64,000 nt of DNA from Verrucomicrobiota bacterium. GTDB lineage: Bacteria > Verrucomicrobiota > Verrucomicrobiia > Palsa-1439. Below, one piece after another: positions 33,738 to 42,142 of the stretch; position 1 is the stretch's first letter, and the number at the start of each line of letters is the position of its first letter. The position numbers and the translations under genes were made by a program. The DNA lies in contig PLZV01000027.1 in NCBI GenBank assembly GCA_003152315.1, positions 1 through 64,000 on the forward strand, in the 5' to 3' direction. Below the pieces are notes generated by a model. It was not told the origin of the DNA. It did no database searches and saw only the letters and a list, made by a program, of their open reading frames with translations.

Positions 33738-34844
33738 ATGGGGTGGAAAGGAACACTTCGTGCAATGGAAGCTGCTGAGCGACGACAGCAGCGTGACGCT
33801 CAGCGCCGCCTTCGTGAATTGGCCCGTCAATTCAAGGACCGTGCCAAGCTCTCGGCAATCGAACAAGCTCACCTAGAGGTTGCGACTTACGAGAATCAAC
33901 TAGAAGTGCTTTTGTCGGTTCACAAGGAGCAAGGCCAAACTTGGGACTGGGCAGCGCTCGCGGCTTCGCTACCTCCTCCTATTCCACAGCGGAATTCGCA
34001 TCATGAATATCGTGCGAAACATCAAATGACGGTTGCACTTCCATCGCAGAAGGAAGGTTTGGAGGCAACGGTTGAGCAGGCTCGGTTGCAGGACGAGCAG
34101 GCATTTCAGGAAGCAACGCAAAGTTATTTAAAAGAGCGGGCCGAATGGGAGCGGATGAATGGTTTATCGCAGCGCATTCTTGCTGGAGATCACACGGCAT
34201 ACATCGAAGCTTTATCAGAATTCAGCCCTTTCGGTGAGATTTCAGAGCTTGGCTCCTCACTTCACTTCACAGTTCACAACGCAAAGCTGATCGAGTGCGA
34301 ACTGAAGGCGAACGGCAAGCAGGTTATTCCGTCGGAGGCAAAAACTCTGACGGCCAGTGGAAAAGTTTCCATCAAGCCGATGCCGAAGGGACGCTTTCAC
34401 GAGATTTATCAAGACTATCTAAGCGCGTGCGTGCTTCGTGTAGCACGTGAGGTGTTTGCCTTGCTACCGGTGGAAACCTTGTTGATTACAGCGTTCGCGG
34501 ATGTGTTCGATCCTCGCACGGGTCAGACGGGAGAGCAGTCAGTGTTATCCGTAATTGTACCACGCGCGGTTATTGCTCGACTTGATTTTGAGAAGCTGGA
34601 TCCGTCTGAAGCGGTGGAAAACTTTATACATCGTAGCAACTTCAAGGCGTCTCGGAAATCGGAGTTATTTCAAGCCATCATACCACTGACGCCTGCAGAT
34701 ACTGTGCGGACTGCAATTGAGGATATGGGCTTTCGCGATCTCCTTGATAGTGTCCAGAAGATGCGCGAGGACATAGCGTCAAAAATTGCTGGATTGAATC
34801 CGCATCTAAGTGTGCCTAGCCTGCAAAACAGTCCATCGTCATGA
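33738..34844 (+). CDS. uncharacterised protein paired with the DUF4041 gene
   Basis: A 368-residue soluble protein. The N-terminus MGWKGTLRAMEAAERRQQRDAQRRLRELARQ is a basic helix with a conserved look, followed by LEVATYENQLEVLLSVHKEQGQTWDWAALAASLPPP. I recall proteins with this beginning as conserved hypotheticals of many bacteria. A long helical middle is followed by a compact C-terminal domain (SVIVPRAVIARLDFEKLDPSEAVENFIHRSNFK). The gene overlaps the DUF4041 half by ATGA, so the two were an operon. The AT-richer base composition differs from the housekeeping genes around it, suggesting transfer on a phage or genomic island. Function unknown. Confidence 0.7.
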   Translation: MGWKGTLRAMEAAERRQQRDAQRRLRELARQFKDRAKLSAIEQAHLEVATYENQLEVLLSVHKEQGQTWDWAALAASLPPPIPQRNSHHEYRAKHQMTVALPSQKEGLEATVEQARLQDEQAFQEATQSYLKERAEWERMNGLSQRILAGDHTAYIEALSEFSPFGEISELGSSLHFTVHNAKLIECELKANGKQVIPSEAKTLTASGKVSIKPMPKGRFHEIYQDYLSACVLRVAREVFALLPVETLLITAFADVFDPRTGQTGEQSVLSVIVPRAVIARLDFEKLDPSEAVENFIHRSNFKASRKSELFQAIIPLTPADTVRTAIEDMGFRDLLDSVQKMREDIASKIAGLNPHLSVPSLQNSPSS

Positions 34845-35881
34845 TCGCATTCTTTGTAATTCTTGCCTTCATTCTTTTTGGTCTATTTATGGCTGCGTTC
34901 TTCAAGAGCAGGCAGCTTGAGGCCCTTGTTGCTCAGCGGGACGGAGAAGTAGCTGCTGCAAAGCAAGAGTCCGAAAGTGCACGTCAGCGGTACGAATCTG
35001 AAACACAGCGTACGTACGGCGAAGCGCAAGCGGCTGTCGCCGATGCTCAAAGGCAGATCGATCAACAACTTTCTGAAATGAAGCAAGAATCGGAGCGCAT
35101 TCGACAGCATTATGAGACGGAAGCGCGCAGAATCCAGGATACGGCTGACGCCCTTGTTTCCAAGACCACAAAGGAGTTTGAACCGCTTAAGAAATATGAG
35201 GGACTTCGGGATGCCGAAGCTGAAGTGCAACGTCAGCTTGCCGCCGCAATGAAAGAAGCGAACGGTTTGCTTGCGGAGGCGCATGCTTTGCTGGAACAAT
35301 CCCGTAGCGTAGCTGCCGACGAGCGAGCGCGGGCAATCCAAAGAGCTAAAGAAATCCGCGAACAGGCCGACGCCTTACTCAATCAAGCAACGCTTGACGC
35401 TGGGCGTATTTTCAAAGAAGCCAACAAACGCGCGGAGCAAATCGCAGGTGATGCCTATACTGCTCTTCGTGACAAGCAACTGTTGGAACGAGCCGCCGAA
35501 GCCATGCGCAATGTCATTGACGGGTATGGAGATCGTTACATTATTCCAACACGCAGTCTGCTCGATGAACTTGCCATAGAATTTGGTTACACCGCCGCAG
35601 GTGAAGCGCTCAAGTCCGCGCGCGACCTATCAAGACGCATGGTTGAGCAAGGTGAGGCGGCGACTTGTGATTACGTCGAAGCCAACCGGCGAGAGACCGC
35701 CATACAGTTTGTGATTGTTGCTTTTAACGGTCGAGTGGATGCAATTCTCTCTAGATCAAAACACGACAATTATGGAACACTTGAACGGGAAATACGGGAC
35801 GCTTACAGCCTGGTGAACTTGAACGGCAGCGCCTTTAGAAAAGTGGTGAGACGGCCTGCTGAGAGACCTTCGGTCGGTTAA
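34841..35881 (+). pseudogene. N-terminal half of a split DUF4041/GIY-YIG protein
   Basis: A 346-residue open frame. It has one N-terminal membrane helix (MIAFFVILAFILFGLFMAAFF), a coiled coil of about 180 residues, and the DUF4041 core near the end: YIIPTRSLLDELAIEFGYTAAGEALKSARD, AATCDYVEANRRETAIQFVIVAFNGRVDAILSR, KHDNYGTLEREIRDAYSLVNLNGSAFRK. Homology stops at about 35842. The last residues, VVRRPAERPSVG, are encoded by a type C palindromic repeat (35861-35877). In intact relatives the sequence would continue into the part now found at 33476-32643 in the opposite direction. So this is the front half of a gene broken by an inversion; whether a shortened protein is made is unknown. Confidence 0.8.
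35861..35877 (+). repeat. type C repeat at the DUF4041 breakpoint
   Basis: GAGAGACCTTCGGTCGG, a near copy of the units at 25674 and 36383. It supplies the stop region of the truncated frame. Confidence 0.7.
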
Positions 35882-36083
35882 GCAGCGAGCGAGAATGTGG
35901 TTTGACATCGTATTCCGATAGTGGTAAGGTCTTCAATATGCTATTGGCAAAAGGATCCGCCATTAGTCGCAGTGACTACTTCACTCGGCAAACTTATGGC
36001 GGACAAAATGGAACCAGTGTGCCGCTGTACGTGCGAAAATGCTACTAAAGCAAAGCCTTGGGTGGCCGATATACGTTTCTGCG

Positions 36084-36201
36084 AAACGAACCCACCGTTT
36101 TCGACGGCAAAAACAAGGGTTAAGTGATTGTGAGGCAAATAGAAGTGACAGAAATGTTAGCCGATTTTCGGTGGGTTCGTTTTGGGAAAACGAACCCACC
36201 G
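36084..36201. repeat. AACGAACCCACC repeats with a long perfect hairpin
   Basis: AAACGAACCCACCG at 36084-36097 recurs at 36187-36201 and, reversed, at 36169-36183. The latter two form a perfect 15-bp hairpin (CGGTGGGTTCGTTTT, loop GGG, AAAACGAACCCACCG), followed by GAGGGCTG and six T, so it may end transcripts. Open frames here (36039-36521 and 36124-36564) read repeat DNA and are not genes. The gap 35882-36590 therefore holds repeats only, plus the rpoN leader. Confidence 0.7.
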
Positions 36202-36355
36202 GAGGGCTGTTTTTTCTGGTTTTTTGGTGGATTTGTACCGTTTCTGAATGTTCTTGCAATTCTATGGGATTGGAAATGCTACGAGGCGGCGCGCCTTCGT
36301 TTGACTCGATTCGACAGGCTCAGTTTTGGGACACGACCGGTCGAAACCATCGGAC

Positions 36356-36479
36356 GCCGCGTGAGGGCACGCGGCCTACAACGGGAGACCTTCGGTCGGA
36401 CAAAATGCGCGGTCGGGAGACCGGCGCACAGCGAGAGAGGTCGGGCCCGAAACGGTGCGGGGTCGGGAGACCCGCGCAC
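36356..36479. repeat. cluster of palindromic repeats upstream of rpoN
   Basis: In order: 36356-36375 (GCCGCGTG/CACGCGGC, loop AGGG), type C at 36383-36399, type B at 36406-36430 (GCGCGGTC/GACCGGCGC) and type B at 36455-36479 (GCGGGGTC/GACCCGCGC). The two B copies differ by a compensated base pair. The last unit ends about 110 bases before the rpoN start. Confidence 0.8.
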
Positions 36480-36590
36480 AACGAGGCGCGGCCGACAACG
36501 ACCTGTGGGGCGGGGCGTTGAGAATCTTTCCCCTTTACTTGTTTCCTGCCGCGCCTATAGTTGAATTCGTCGAGCCGAGAGGAAAAAGAC

Positions 36591-38051
36591 ATGGCAGGAC
36601 CTGGATTACATCAAGTTCAGCGGATGTCGTTGCAGCAGATTTTGGCGCCGCAACTGCAGCAGAGTCTTCATTTGCTGCAAGTGCCGACGCTGGAATTGCG
36701 CACGCTGGTGCAGGAAGAGCTGCAGCAGAACCCGCTGCTTGAAGAGATTCCCAAGGATGAACCGACGGTCGAGATCGAATCGCCGGAAGGCGAAGTGGTC
36801 CCCGAGGTGGAAGTCGAGAAGGGTGTCACGGCCGAGGAACGGGCGGAGTTCAAGGAGGAGTTTGAGGTTCTCTCGAAGCTCGATGACGAGTGGCGGGAGT
36901 ACTTTTCGCAGACCAACACGGTGCGGTCACGTTCCCCCGAGCAGGAAGAGCAACGCCAACACTTTTTCGATTCGATCGTCCAACAGGAATCGCTGCAGCA
37001 ACACCTGCTGCAACAACTCAATTTTGCAAACATAGCCGAGGACCGTCGCAAGGTCGCCGAGTTGATCGTCGGCAGCATCAATGACGACGGGTATTTGCTC
37101 ACGCCGATCGAGGAGTTGGCGGTCAGTTCGGGCATCCCGCTGGAGCATCTGCAGGAAGCGCTGGAGCTGGTGCAGACCTTCCATCCCGTCGGGGTTGGCG
37201 CGCGGAATTTGAAGGAGTGCTTGTTGATTCAGTTGGATCGGCTCGGGAAGTCGGAGACGATTGAAGCGGTGCTGGTCAACCAGCATCTGGACGACCTGGG
37301 GCGGAAACGTTTTCCCGAGATTGCGCGGGCGATGAATCTCACGGTCGAGCAGGTGCAGAAGTTGGCGAATTTTGTTTCCACGCTGGAGCCGAAGCCGGGA
37401 CGGATGTTCACGACCGAGCAGCAACAGTACGTGGCGGCGGACGTGGTGGTGCAGAAGATCGGCGAGGATTACGTGGTGCTGCTCAATGACGAGCAGATCC
37501 CGCACTTGCGCATCAGCAATACGTACAAGGAGTTGATGGCGAGCAATGAGAAGTCCAATGAGGCGAAGGACTACATTCGCGACAAGATCCGGGCGGGCAA
37601 GTTTCTCATCAAGAGCATTCACCAGCGGCAGCAGACGATTTATAATATCGCGAAGGTGATCGTGGAACGGCAGCGGGAATTTTTGGAGAAGGGCATTTCG
37701 TGTTTGAAGCCGCTGACGATGGCGCAGGTGGCGGAAGTGGTGGGCGTGCATGAAACGACGGTCAGCCGCGCGGTGGCCAACAAGTACATGCAGACGCCGC
37801 AGGGTTTGTACGAGATGAAGTATTTCTTCACGCCGGGTTTTGAGACCGCGTCGGGCGGGGCGATGAGCAACACGAGCGTGAAAGAGCAGATATCGAAGCT
37901 CATCGAACGCGAAGATCCGTTGAAGCCGCTGTCGGATCAGGAGATCGTCGCCATCCTTAAAGAGCAGGGCATTCCCATCGCGCGACGCACCGTGGCGAAG
38001 TACCGCAACGAGTTGAATATCCTCCCGAGCAATCTGCGCAAGACGTATTAG
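36591..38051 (+). CDS. rpoN: RNA polymerase sigma-54 factor
   Basis: A 486-residue sigma-54. Region I is Gln-rich (QVQRMSLQQILAPQLQQSLHLLQVPTLELRTLVQEELQQNPLLEE), the part that meets the activator's GAFTGA loop. An acidic region II follows, then the core-binding domain (INDDGYLLTPIEEL, TFHPVGVGARNLKECLLIQLDRL). The C-terminal part has the HTH (MAQVAEVVGVHETTVSRAVANKYMQTPQGLYEMKYFFT) and the RpoN box ARRTVAKYRNEL. The ATG at 36591 follows GAGAGGAAAAAGAC. It is the partner of the response regulator at 8905 and should read the promoter at 10533. Confidence 0.97.
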   Translation: MAGPGLHQVQRMSLQQILAPQLQQSLHLLQVPTLELRTLVQEELQQNPLLEEIPKDEPTVEIESPEGEVVPEVEVEKGVTAEERAEFKEEFEVLSKLDDEWREYFSQTNTVRSRSPEQEEQRQHFFDSIVQQESLQQHLLQQLNFANIAEDRRKVAELIVGSINDDGYLLTPIEELAVSSGIPLEHLQEALELVQTFHPVGVGARNLKECLLIQLDRLGKSETIEAVLVNQHLDDLGRKRFPEIARAMNLTVEQVQKLANFVSTLEPKPGRMFTTEQQQYVAADVVVQKIGEDYVVLLNDEQIPHLRISNTYKELMASNEKSNEAKDYIRDKIRAGKFLIKSIHQRQQTIYNIAKVIVERQREFLEKGISCLKPLTMAQVAEVVGVHETTVSRAVANKYMQTPQGLYEMKYFFTPGFETASGGAMSNTSVKEQISKLIEREDPLKPLSDQEIVAILKEQGIPIARRTVAKYRNELNILPSNLRKTY

Positions 38052-38089
38052 ACCACAGTGGCCTTTTCGCGGAGGCTCATGAGCGCGCT

Positions 38090-38347
38090 ATGAGTGATGA
38101 GGAATTGGCACTCTTTTTTATCCCAAGCCTTTCCACGGTCCTTCTCAATCGTGAAAGAGCAAAGGGCTCTCCGCTGACCGAAGAGGAAGTCATATCGATT
38201 CGCGATCAGGCTGTCGTAGTTGCCTTGCGACCTGAGATTGCGAAAGGAATCGAGGAGGAGAGGGGTTATCGGGATATTAACGGAGAAAATTGTTGGGAGG
38301 AACGGCAGATTCTGCGAAGGCAGCTTGATCAGAAGGACACCGCGTAA
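38090..38347 (+). CDS. small conserved acidic protein
   Basis: An 85-residue soluble protein. The sequence LFFIPSLSTVLLNRERAKGSPLTEEEVISIRDQAVVVALRPEIAKGIEEERGYRDIN looks like a conserved domain that I have seen in hypothetical proteins of many bacteria, sometimes as a stand-alone gene. No catalytic motif or membrane segment is visible. It lies 38 bases after rpoN but without a strong ribosome-binding site. Base use is AT-richer than rpoN. Confidence 0.55.
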   Translation: MSDEELALFFIPSLSTVLLNRERAKGSPLTEEEVISIRDQAVVVALRPEIAKGIEEERGYRDINGENCWEERQILRRQLDQKDTA

Positions 38348-38433
38348 CAAGCGTCGAGCTTAATGGTGAAAACGGGAATCAATGCACACGATCATTGAGA
38401 TCGATGGTGGGAAAGAGGAATGCCTACCGCCCT

Positions 38434-38724
38434 TCAGTTTCTCTGTCGGGCGCGTTGCGCATCGAGCAGAGGCATACCGACTTTGTCTGCGATCTCGTAA
38501 AACTCTTCGTGGTCAACGGTCTCGAGGGTTTTGCCGCGACGCTTGAGTTGCTCGTTCACCTTGACGGCCTTCTCCTGCATCGAGCCGTGCGTTTCCTCGC
38601 TGCCGCCGACCAGCTTGAAATTCTCGCCGGTGGTGATGCGGGTATGGCCGTCCTTGGCGTCGAGGCCGAGGCCCAACAGCCACGCTTTCTTCTTCGTCTT
38701 GACGGCTTTAGCCTTCTTGCTCAT
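38434..38724 (-). CDS. small conserved protein ([13 protein letters not shown]...)
   Basis: A 96-residue protein with a Lys-rich N-terminus followed by [63 protein letters not shown] recall similar short proteins in Verrucomicrobia and Planctomycetes without known function. The basic start could bind nucleic acid. The ATG at 38722-38724 follows CAGGA; the longer frame to 38838 lacks support. It diverges from the rpmE gene at 38898, so both promoters lie in the 170-base gap. Confidence 0.7.
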   Translation of the reverse strand: MSKKAKAVKTKKKAWLLGLGLDAKDGHTRITTGENFKLVGGSEETHGSMQEKAVKVNEQLKRRGKTLETVDHEEFYEIADKVGMPLLDAQRARQRN

Positions 38725-38897
38725 GGTCCTGCAAAGTAGCAGACGCGGGCGGGGATTGCAATGGGGCAGTGGGCGCGGACGCCCTTCAACTTGGTGCTTT
38801 CCATCGACGGGGAAGGGAGCTTTTCGGGAGGTTTTCACGGTCCGCAGATTCGACTTGCAACGGGGCGCTTGGTCGTGTAGGTTTCGCGGCCCTGACC

Positions 38898-39104
38898 ATG
38901 AAAGCCAAGATACATCCAGAATACGTTGACGCGGTGATTCACTGCGCGTGCGGGAACATTCTCAAGACGCGTTCCACGCGAAAAGACATGCGTATCGGCA
39001 TCTGCTCCAAGTGCCATCCTTTCTTTACCGGCACGCAGAAGTTTGTCGATACCGCGGGCCGCGTTGAACGGTTCCAGAAGCGGTACGCCAAGAAGACGAA
39101 GTAG
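38898..39104 (+). CDS. rpmE: 50S ribosomal protein L31
   Basis: A 68-residue L31 of the zinc-binding (C+) type. MKAKIHPEY is the usual start. The Cys residues are in CACGN and [28 protein letters not shown]. It sits on the central protuberance of the 50S subunit. Its own terminator follows (39118-39153), then prfA, the usual partner of rpmE. I start at the ATG at 38898; the longer frame from 38769 is not real. Confidence 0.95.
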   Translation: MKAKIHPEYVDAVIHCACGNILKTRSTRKDMRIGICSKCHPFFTGTQKFVDTAGRVERFQKRYAKKTK

Positions 39105-39117
39105 TTGCTTTTTCTGA

Positions 39118-39153
39118 AACTTCGTCCCGAAATTCTTCGGGACGAAGTTTTTT
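39118..39153 (+). terminator. intrinsic terminator after rpmE
   Basis: A perfect 14-bp stem (AACTTCGTCCCGAA and TTCGGGACGAAGTT) with loop ATTC, followed by a short T run (39148-39153). It separates rpmE from prfA, 24 bases ahead of the prfA start. Confidence 0.9.
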
Positions 39154-39177
39154 GCTTTCCCGGATGACAGGCTAGAA

Positions 39178-40251
39178 ATGAACGCGCTACCCAACATCGA
39201 TAAATTCCGCAAGCGAGCGGGTGAACTCGAGGCCGAGCTCGCCAATCCGGCGGTGTACTCCGATCAACGCCGCGCCGGTGACCTCGCGCGCGAACTGCTG
39301 CGCCTGAAGAAGCTGTTGGGTGATTACAGCGCTGCCGAGGCGGTCCAGAAACAGATGGCCGAGAACCAGGAACTGGTCACGGCCGGGGACGCGGAGATGG
39401 CCGAACTGGCCCGAGGCGAACTCGACGACTTGCAGCGCAAGCTGGAGAAGTTGTACCGGGACGTCCAACTGGGACTTGTTCCACCCGACCCGAATGACTC
39501 GCGCAACTCGATTATCGAAATTCGGGCGGGCACGGGTGGCGATGAGGCGGCCTTGTTCGCGGGGGATCTTTTCCGCATGTACAATCGTTATGCGGACGCG
39601 CAACGGTGGAAGATTGAGGTGATGGATACGAGCCCCAGCGAGCGCGGCGGTTTCAAGGAAATCGTGTTTTCCATCCAGGGGCAGGACATCTACAAGAAGA
39701 TGCGGTATGAGAGCGGCGTCCATCGTGTGCAACGTGTTCCCGCGACCGAGGCGCAAGGGCGCATTCACACGTCGACCGCCAGCGTTGCCGTGTTGCCTGA
39801 GGCTGAGGAAGTCGATGTCCAACTCAGGCCCGAGGACATGGAAATCACCGTGTGTCGCGCCAGCGGGCCGGGTGGCCAAGGCGTGAACACGACCGACAGC
39901 GCCGTGCAGATCAATCACAAGCCGAGCGGGTTGATCGTGCGCTGCGCCGATGAGCGTTCGCAGATCAAGAACAAGGCCAAGGCTCTGCGGGTTCTGCGGT
40001 CGCGCCTCCTCGCCCACAAGCAGGAAGAAGAAGAGGCGAGAATGTCGGCTGCGCGCCGCACCCAGATCGGCTCCGGCGACCGCAGCGAGAAGATTCGCAC
40101 CTATAATTATCCGCAGAACCGCGTCACCGATCACCGCATCAATGTCACGATCCAAAATCTCCCCGCCATCATGGAGGGTGATCTGGAGGATCTGATTGGC
40201 GCGCTTATGACCGATGATCTCACGCAGCGGCTCGCCGAGACGACGGCGTGA
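39178..40251 (+). CDS. prfA: peptide chain release factor 1
   Basis: A 357-residue class I release factor that reads UAA and UAG. The catalytic GGQ is in RASGPGGQGVNTTDSAVQI. The recognition domain has RVQRVPATEAQGRIHTS, the region carrying the RF1 tripeptide (P-A-T). RAGTGGDEAALFAGDLFRMY and YNYPQNRVTDHRI are as in the family. It is the methylation target of PrmC, whose gene lies two genes downstream. Confidence 0.97.
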   Translation: MNALPNIDKFRKRAGELEAELANPAVYSDQRRAGDLARELLRLKKLLGDYSAAEAVQKQMAENQELVTAGDAEMAELARGELDDLQRKLEKLYRDVQLGLVPPDPNDSRNSIIEIRAGTGGDEAALFAGDLFRMYNRYADAQRWKIEVMDTSPSERGGFKEIVFSIQGQDIYKKMRYESGVHRVQRVPATEAQGRIHTSTASVAVLPEAEEVDVQLRPEDMEITVCRASGPGGQGVNTTDSAVQINHKPSGLIVRCADERSQIKNKAKALRVLRSRLLAHKQEEEEARMSAARRTQIGSGDRSEKIRTYNYPQNRVTDHRINVTIQNLPAIMEGDLEDLIGALMTDDLTQRLAETTA

Positions 40252-40258
40252 TGGCCCT

Positions 40259-41188
40259 ATGATTCGCATACTTGCCGCCATCCAGTTGTTGCTTGCTGCG
40301 GCAACGTATGGTCAGGAAGCCGTGCCCAGGATGTCGCGCGACGACATCATCTCGGTGCAGATTGGACTGGATGACGTGGGATTTTCGCCTGGGCAGATTG
40401 ATGGGAAATGGGGCGCGGGTACGGAGCAAGCGCTGGCTGCCTGGCAACAAGCCCATGACCTGAAGCCGACCGGTAAGTTCGATAACGACACGGCCATTAA
40501 TTTTCCAGCAGGGCGGCCCAATTACACGAACTACGTTGTCACGGTTGAGGATCTTGTGAAACTGACGCACGTTTCCGAAGACTGGCTGGAACGTTCGCAA
40601 CTAACGAACATGTGGTTCGAGACGGTGCTGGAAATGATTGCCGAGAAGAGCCACGCGTCCGAAGGTTTGATACGGACACTTAATCCCGGCATCACCGATT
40701 GGAAATCGATCCAGTCGAATCAAACGGTGGTGCTGCTCAACATCGCTCCCGCGAGACACATCGCCGTGGCCAAACTGCGCGTCAATCTTTCCGCGAAAAC
40801 GATTGCCGCGTACGACAGCGACGGCAAAATCATTGCGCTCTTCCCGTGTTCCATCGCGGCTGACAAGGAAAAGCGGACGCCGGGACAGCTCACCGTGCAG
40901 ACCGTGGCGATCAACCCCAACTACACCTTCGACCCCGTGAATTTCCCGGAGTTGGATGACAAGCAAAAAGGCTATGGCAAGTTGATCGTGCCTGCCGGCC
41001 CGCACAACCCGGTCGGCGACGCGTGGATTGGCCTCAGCCGTTCGGGTTACGGCATTCACGGCACGCCGCACCCCGATCAGATCGGCAAGACATTTTCCCA
41101 CGGCTGTTTCCGCCTCGCCAATTGGAACGCCACACGGCTGGCGCAGATGGTGATTATCGGGACGCCGGTAGAGATCGTCCAAGAGTAG
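40259..41188 (+). CDS. L,D-transpeptidase with peptidoglycan-binding domain
   Basis: A 309-residue secreted enzyme. It has a short signal peptide (MIRILAAIQLLLAAATYGQ), a peptidoglycan-binding domain (about 25-75, QIGLDDVGFSPGQIDGKWGAGTEQALAAWQQAHDL), a LysM-like middle (about 85-165) and a YkuD domain with the catalytic HGTPHPDQIGKTFSHGCFRLANWNA (His/Cys/Arg). It cross-links meso-DAP stems (3-3 links) or anchors proteins to them. It lies between prfA and prmC. Confidence 0.9.
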   Translation: MIRILAAIQLLLAAATYGQEAVPRMSRDDIISVQIGLDDVGFSPGQIDGKWGAGTEQALAAWQQAHDLKPTGKFDNDTAINFPAGRPNYTNYVVTVEDLVKLTHVSEDWLERSQLTNMWFETVLEMIAEKSHASEGLIRTLNPGITDWKSIQSNQTVVLLNIAPARHIAVAKLRVNLSAKTIAAYDSDGKIIALFPCSIAADKEKRTPGQLTVQTVAINPNYTFDPVNFPELDDKQKGYGKLIVPAGPHNPVGDAWIGLSRSGYGIHGTPHPDQIGKTFSHGCFRLANWNATRLAQMVIIGTPVEIVQE

Positions 41189-41242
41189 GGGGTGTTCGGC
41201 TTTCGTCTTTTGCGCGCAGGATGGTTCGTGTAGTCTCCCACC

Positions 41243-42082
41243 GTGACGATCCTGGAAGTGATCAACAAGACCAAGCCCTACTTTGAGAAGCAGGGGATTG
41301 AGAGTCCGCGGCTGACCATCGAGTTGTTGCTGGCGCATTTGTTGAAGAAAAAGCGGATGGAGTTGTATCTGGAATTTGAGCGGGAGTTGGATGAGGGGAC
41401 GCTGGTCAAGCTGCGGGAAATGGTGAAGCGGCGTATCGCGGGCGAGCCGTTGCAGCACATCACGGGTGAGGTGGAGTTTTGTGGGTTGAAACTTCTGGTA
41501 GATAAGCGCGTATTGATTCCGAGACCGGAGACGGAGCTGTTGGTGGAAGCGGTGGCGCGGCGATCCCCGCAGAGGATAGTCGATGTGGGGACGGGGAGTG
41601 GGTGCATCGCGATTGCGCTGGCGAAGAAACTGCCGGACGTTGAAATCACCGCGTTGGATGTGAGTCCTGAGGCATTGGAAGTGGCGCGAGGGAACGCCGC
41701 GTTGCATCAAACCGAAAAAAACATTCGCTTTCTGGAAAGCGATTTGCTACAAGCACTCCCAGATAGCTTCGTGGTGGAGGCGATCGTTTCAAATCCACCG
41801 TACATCGCGGATGGGGAATTGGCGAAGCTGCCCAAGGAGGTTAGAGACTTTGAGCCCGTACGCGCACTTGCGGCGGGTGAGGATGGACTCAAAGTTATCC
41901 GACGCTTGGTCATGGATGCCAGGCGTGTATTGTCTCCCTCCGGGTTTGTGGCGCTGGAAATCGGCGCGGGACAGCGAGCGGCTGTCGAAGGGATTTTCGG
42001 CCAACAAGGCCATGAAGTAGTTGAAGTGGTGAAAGATTTACAGGGACATGAGCGCGTGATCGTGGCTCAGCCCAAGAAGTAG
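41243..42082 (+). CDS. prmC: release factor N5-glutamine methyltransferase
   Basis: A 279-residue SAM methyltransferase that methylates the Gln of the GGQ motif in release factors. The N-terminal five-helix domain carries SPRLTIELLLAHLL and GEPLQHITGEVEFCGLKLLVDKRVLIPRPETELLVE. Motif I is VDVGTGSGCIAIALA, and the NPPY catalytic motif is in VSNPPYIADGEL. Here the start is GTG at 41243; no ATG fits the family start better. PrmC in the same operon as prfA fits its target. Confidence 0.95.
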   Translation: MTILEVINKTKPYFEKQGIESPRLTIELLLAHLLKKKRMELYLEFERELDEGTLVKLREMVKRRIAGEPLQHITGEVEFCGLKLLVDKRVLIPRPETELLVEAVARRSPQRIVDVGTGSGCIAIALAKKLPDVEITALDVSPEALEVARGNAALHQTEKNIRFLESDLLQALPDSFVVEAIVSNPPYIADGELAKLPKEVRDFEPVRALAAGEDGLKVIRRLVMDARRVLSPSGFVALEIGAGQRAAVEGIFGQQGHEVVEVVKDLQGHERVIVAQPKK

Positions 42083-42142
42083 CGTCGGGCCCTGGGAAGC
42101 CCGGCGGCAGTAGAATAAATAGCTCACACCAAGGAGGTGGCT

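Noticed and set aside
36039-36564. Open frames in the gap before rpoN
   Set aside because: They consist of translated palindromic and AACGAACCCACC repeats; no start signal or homology.
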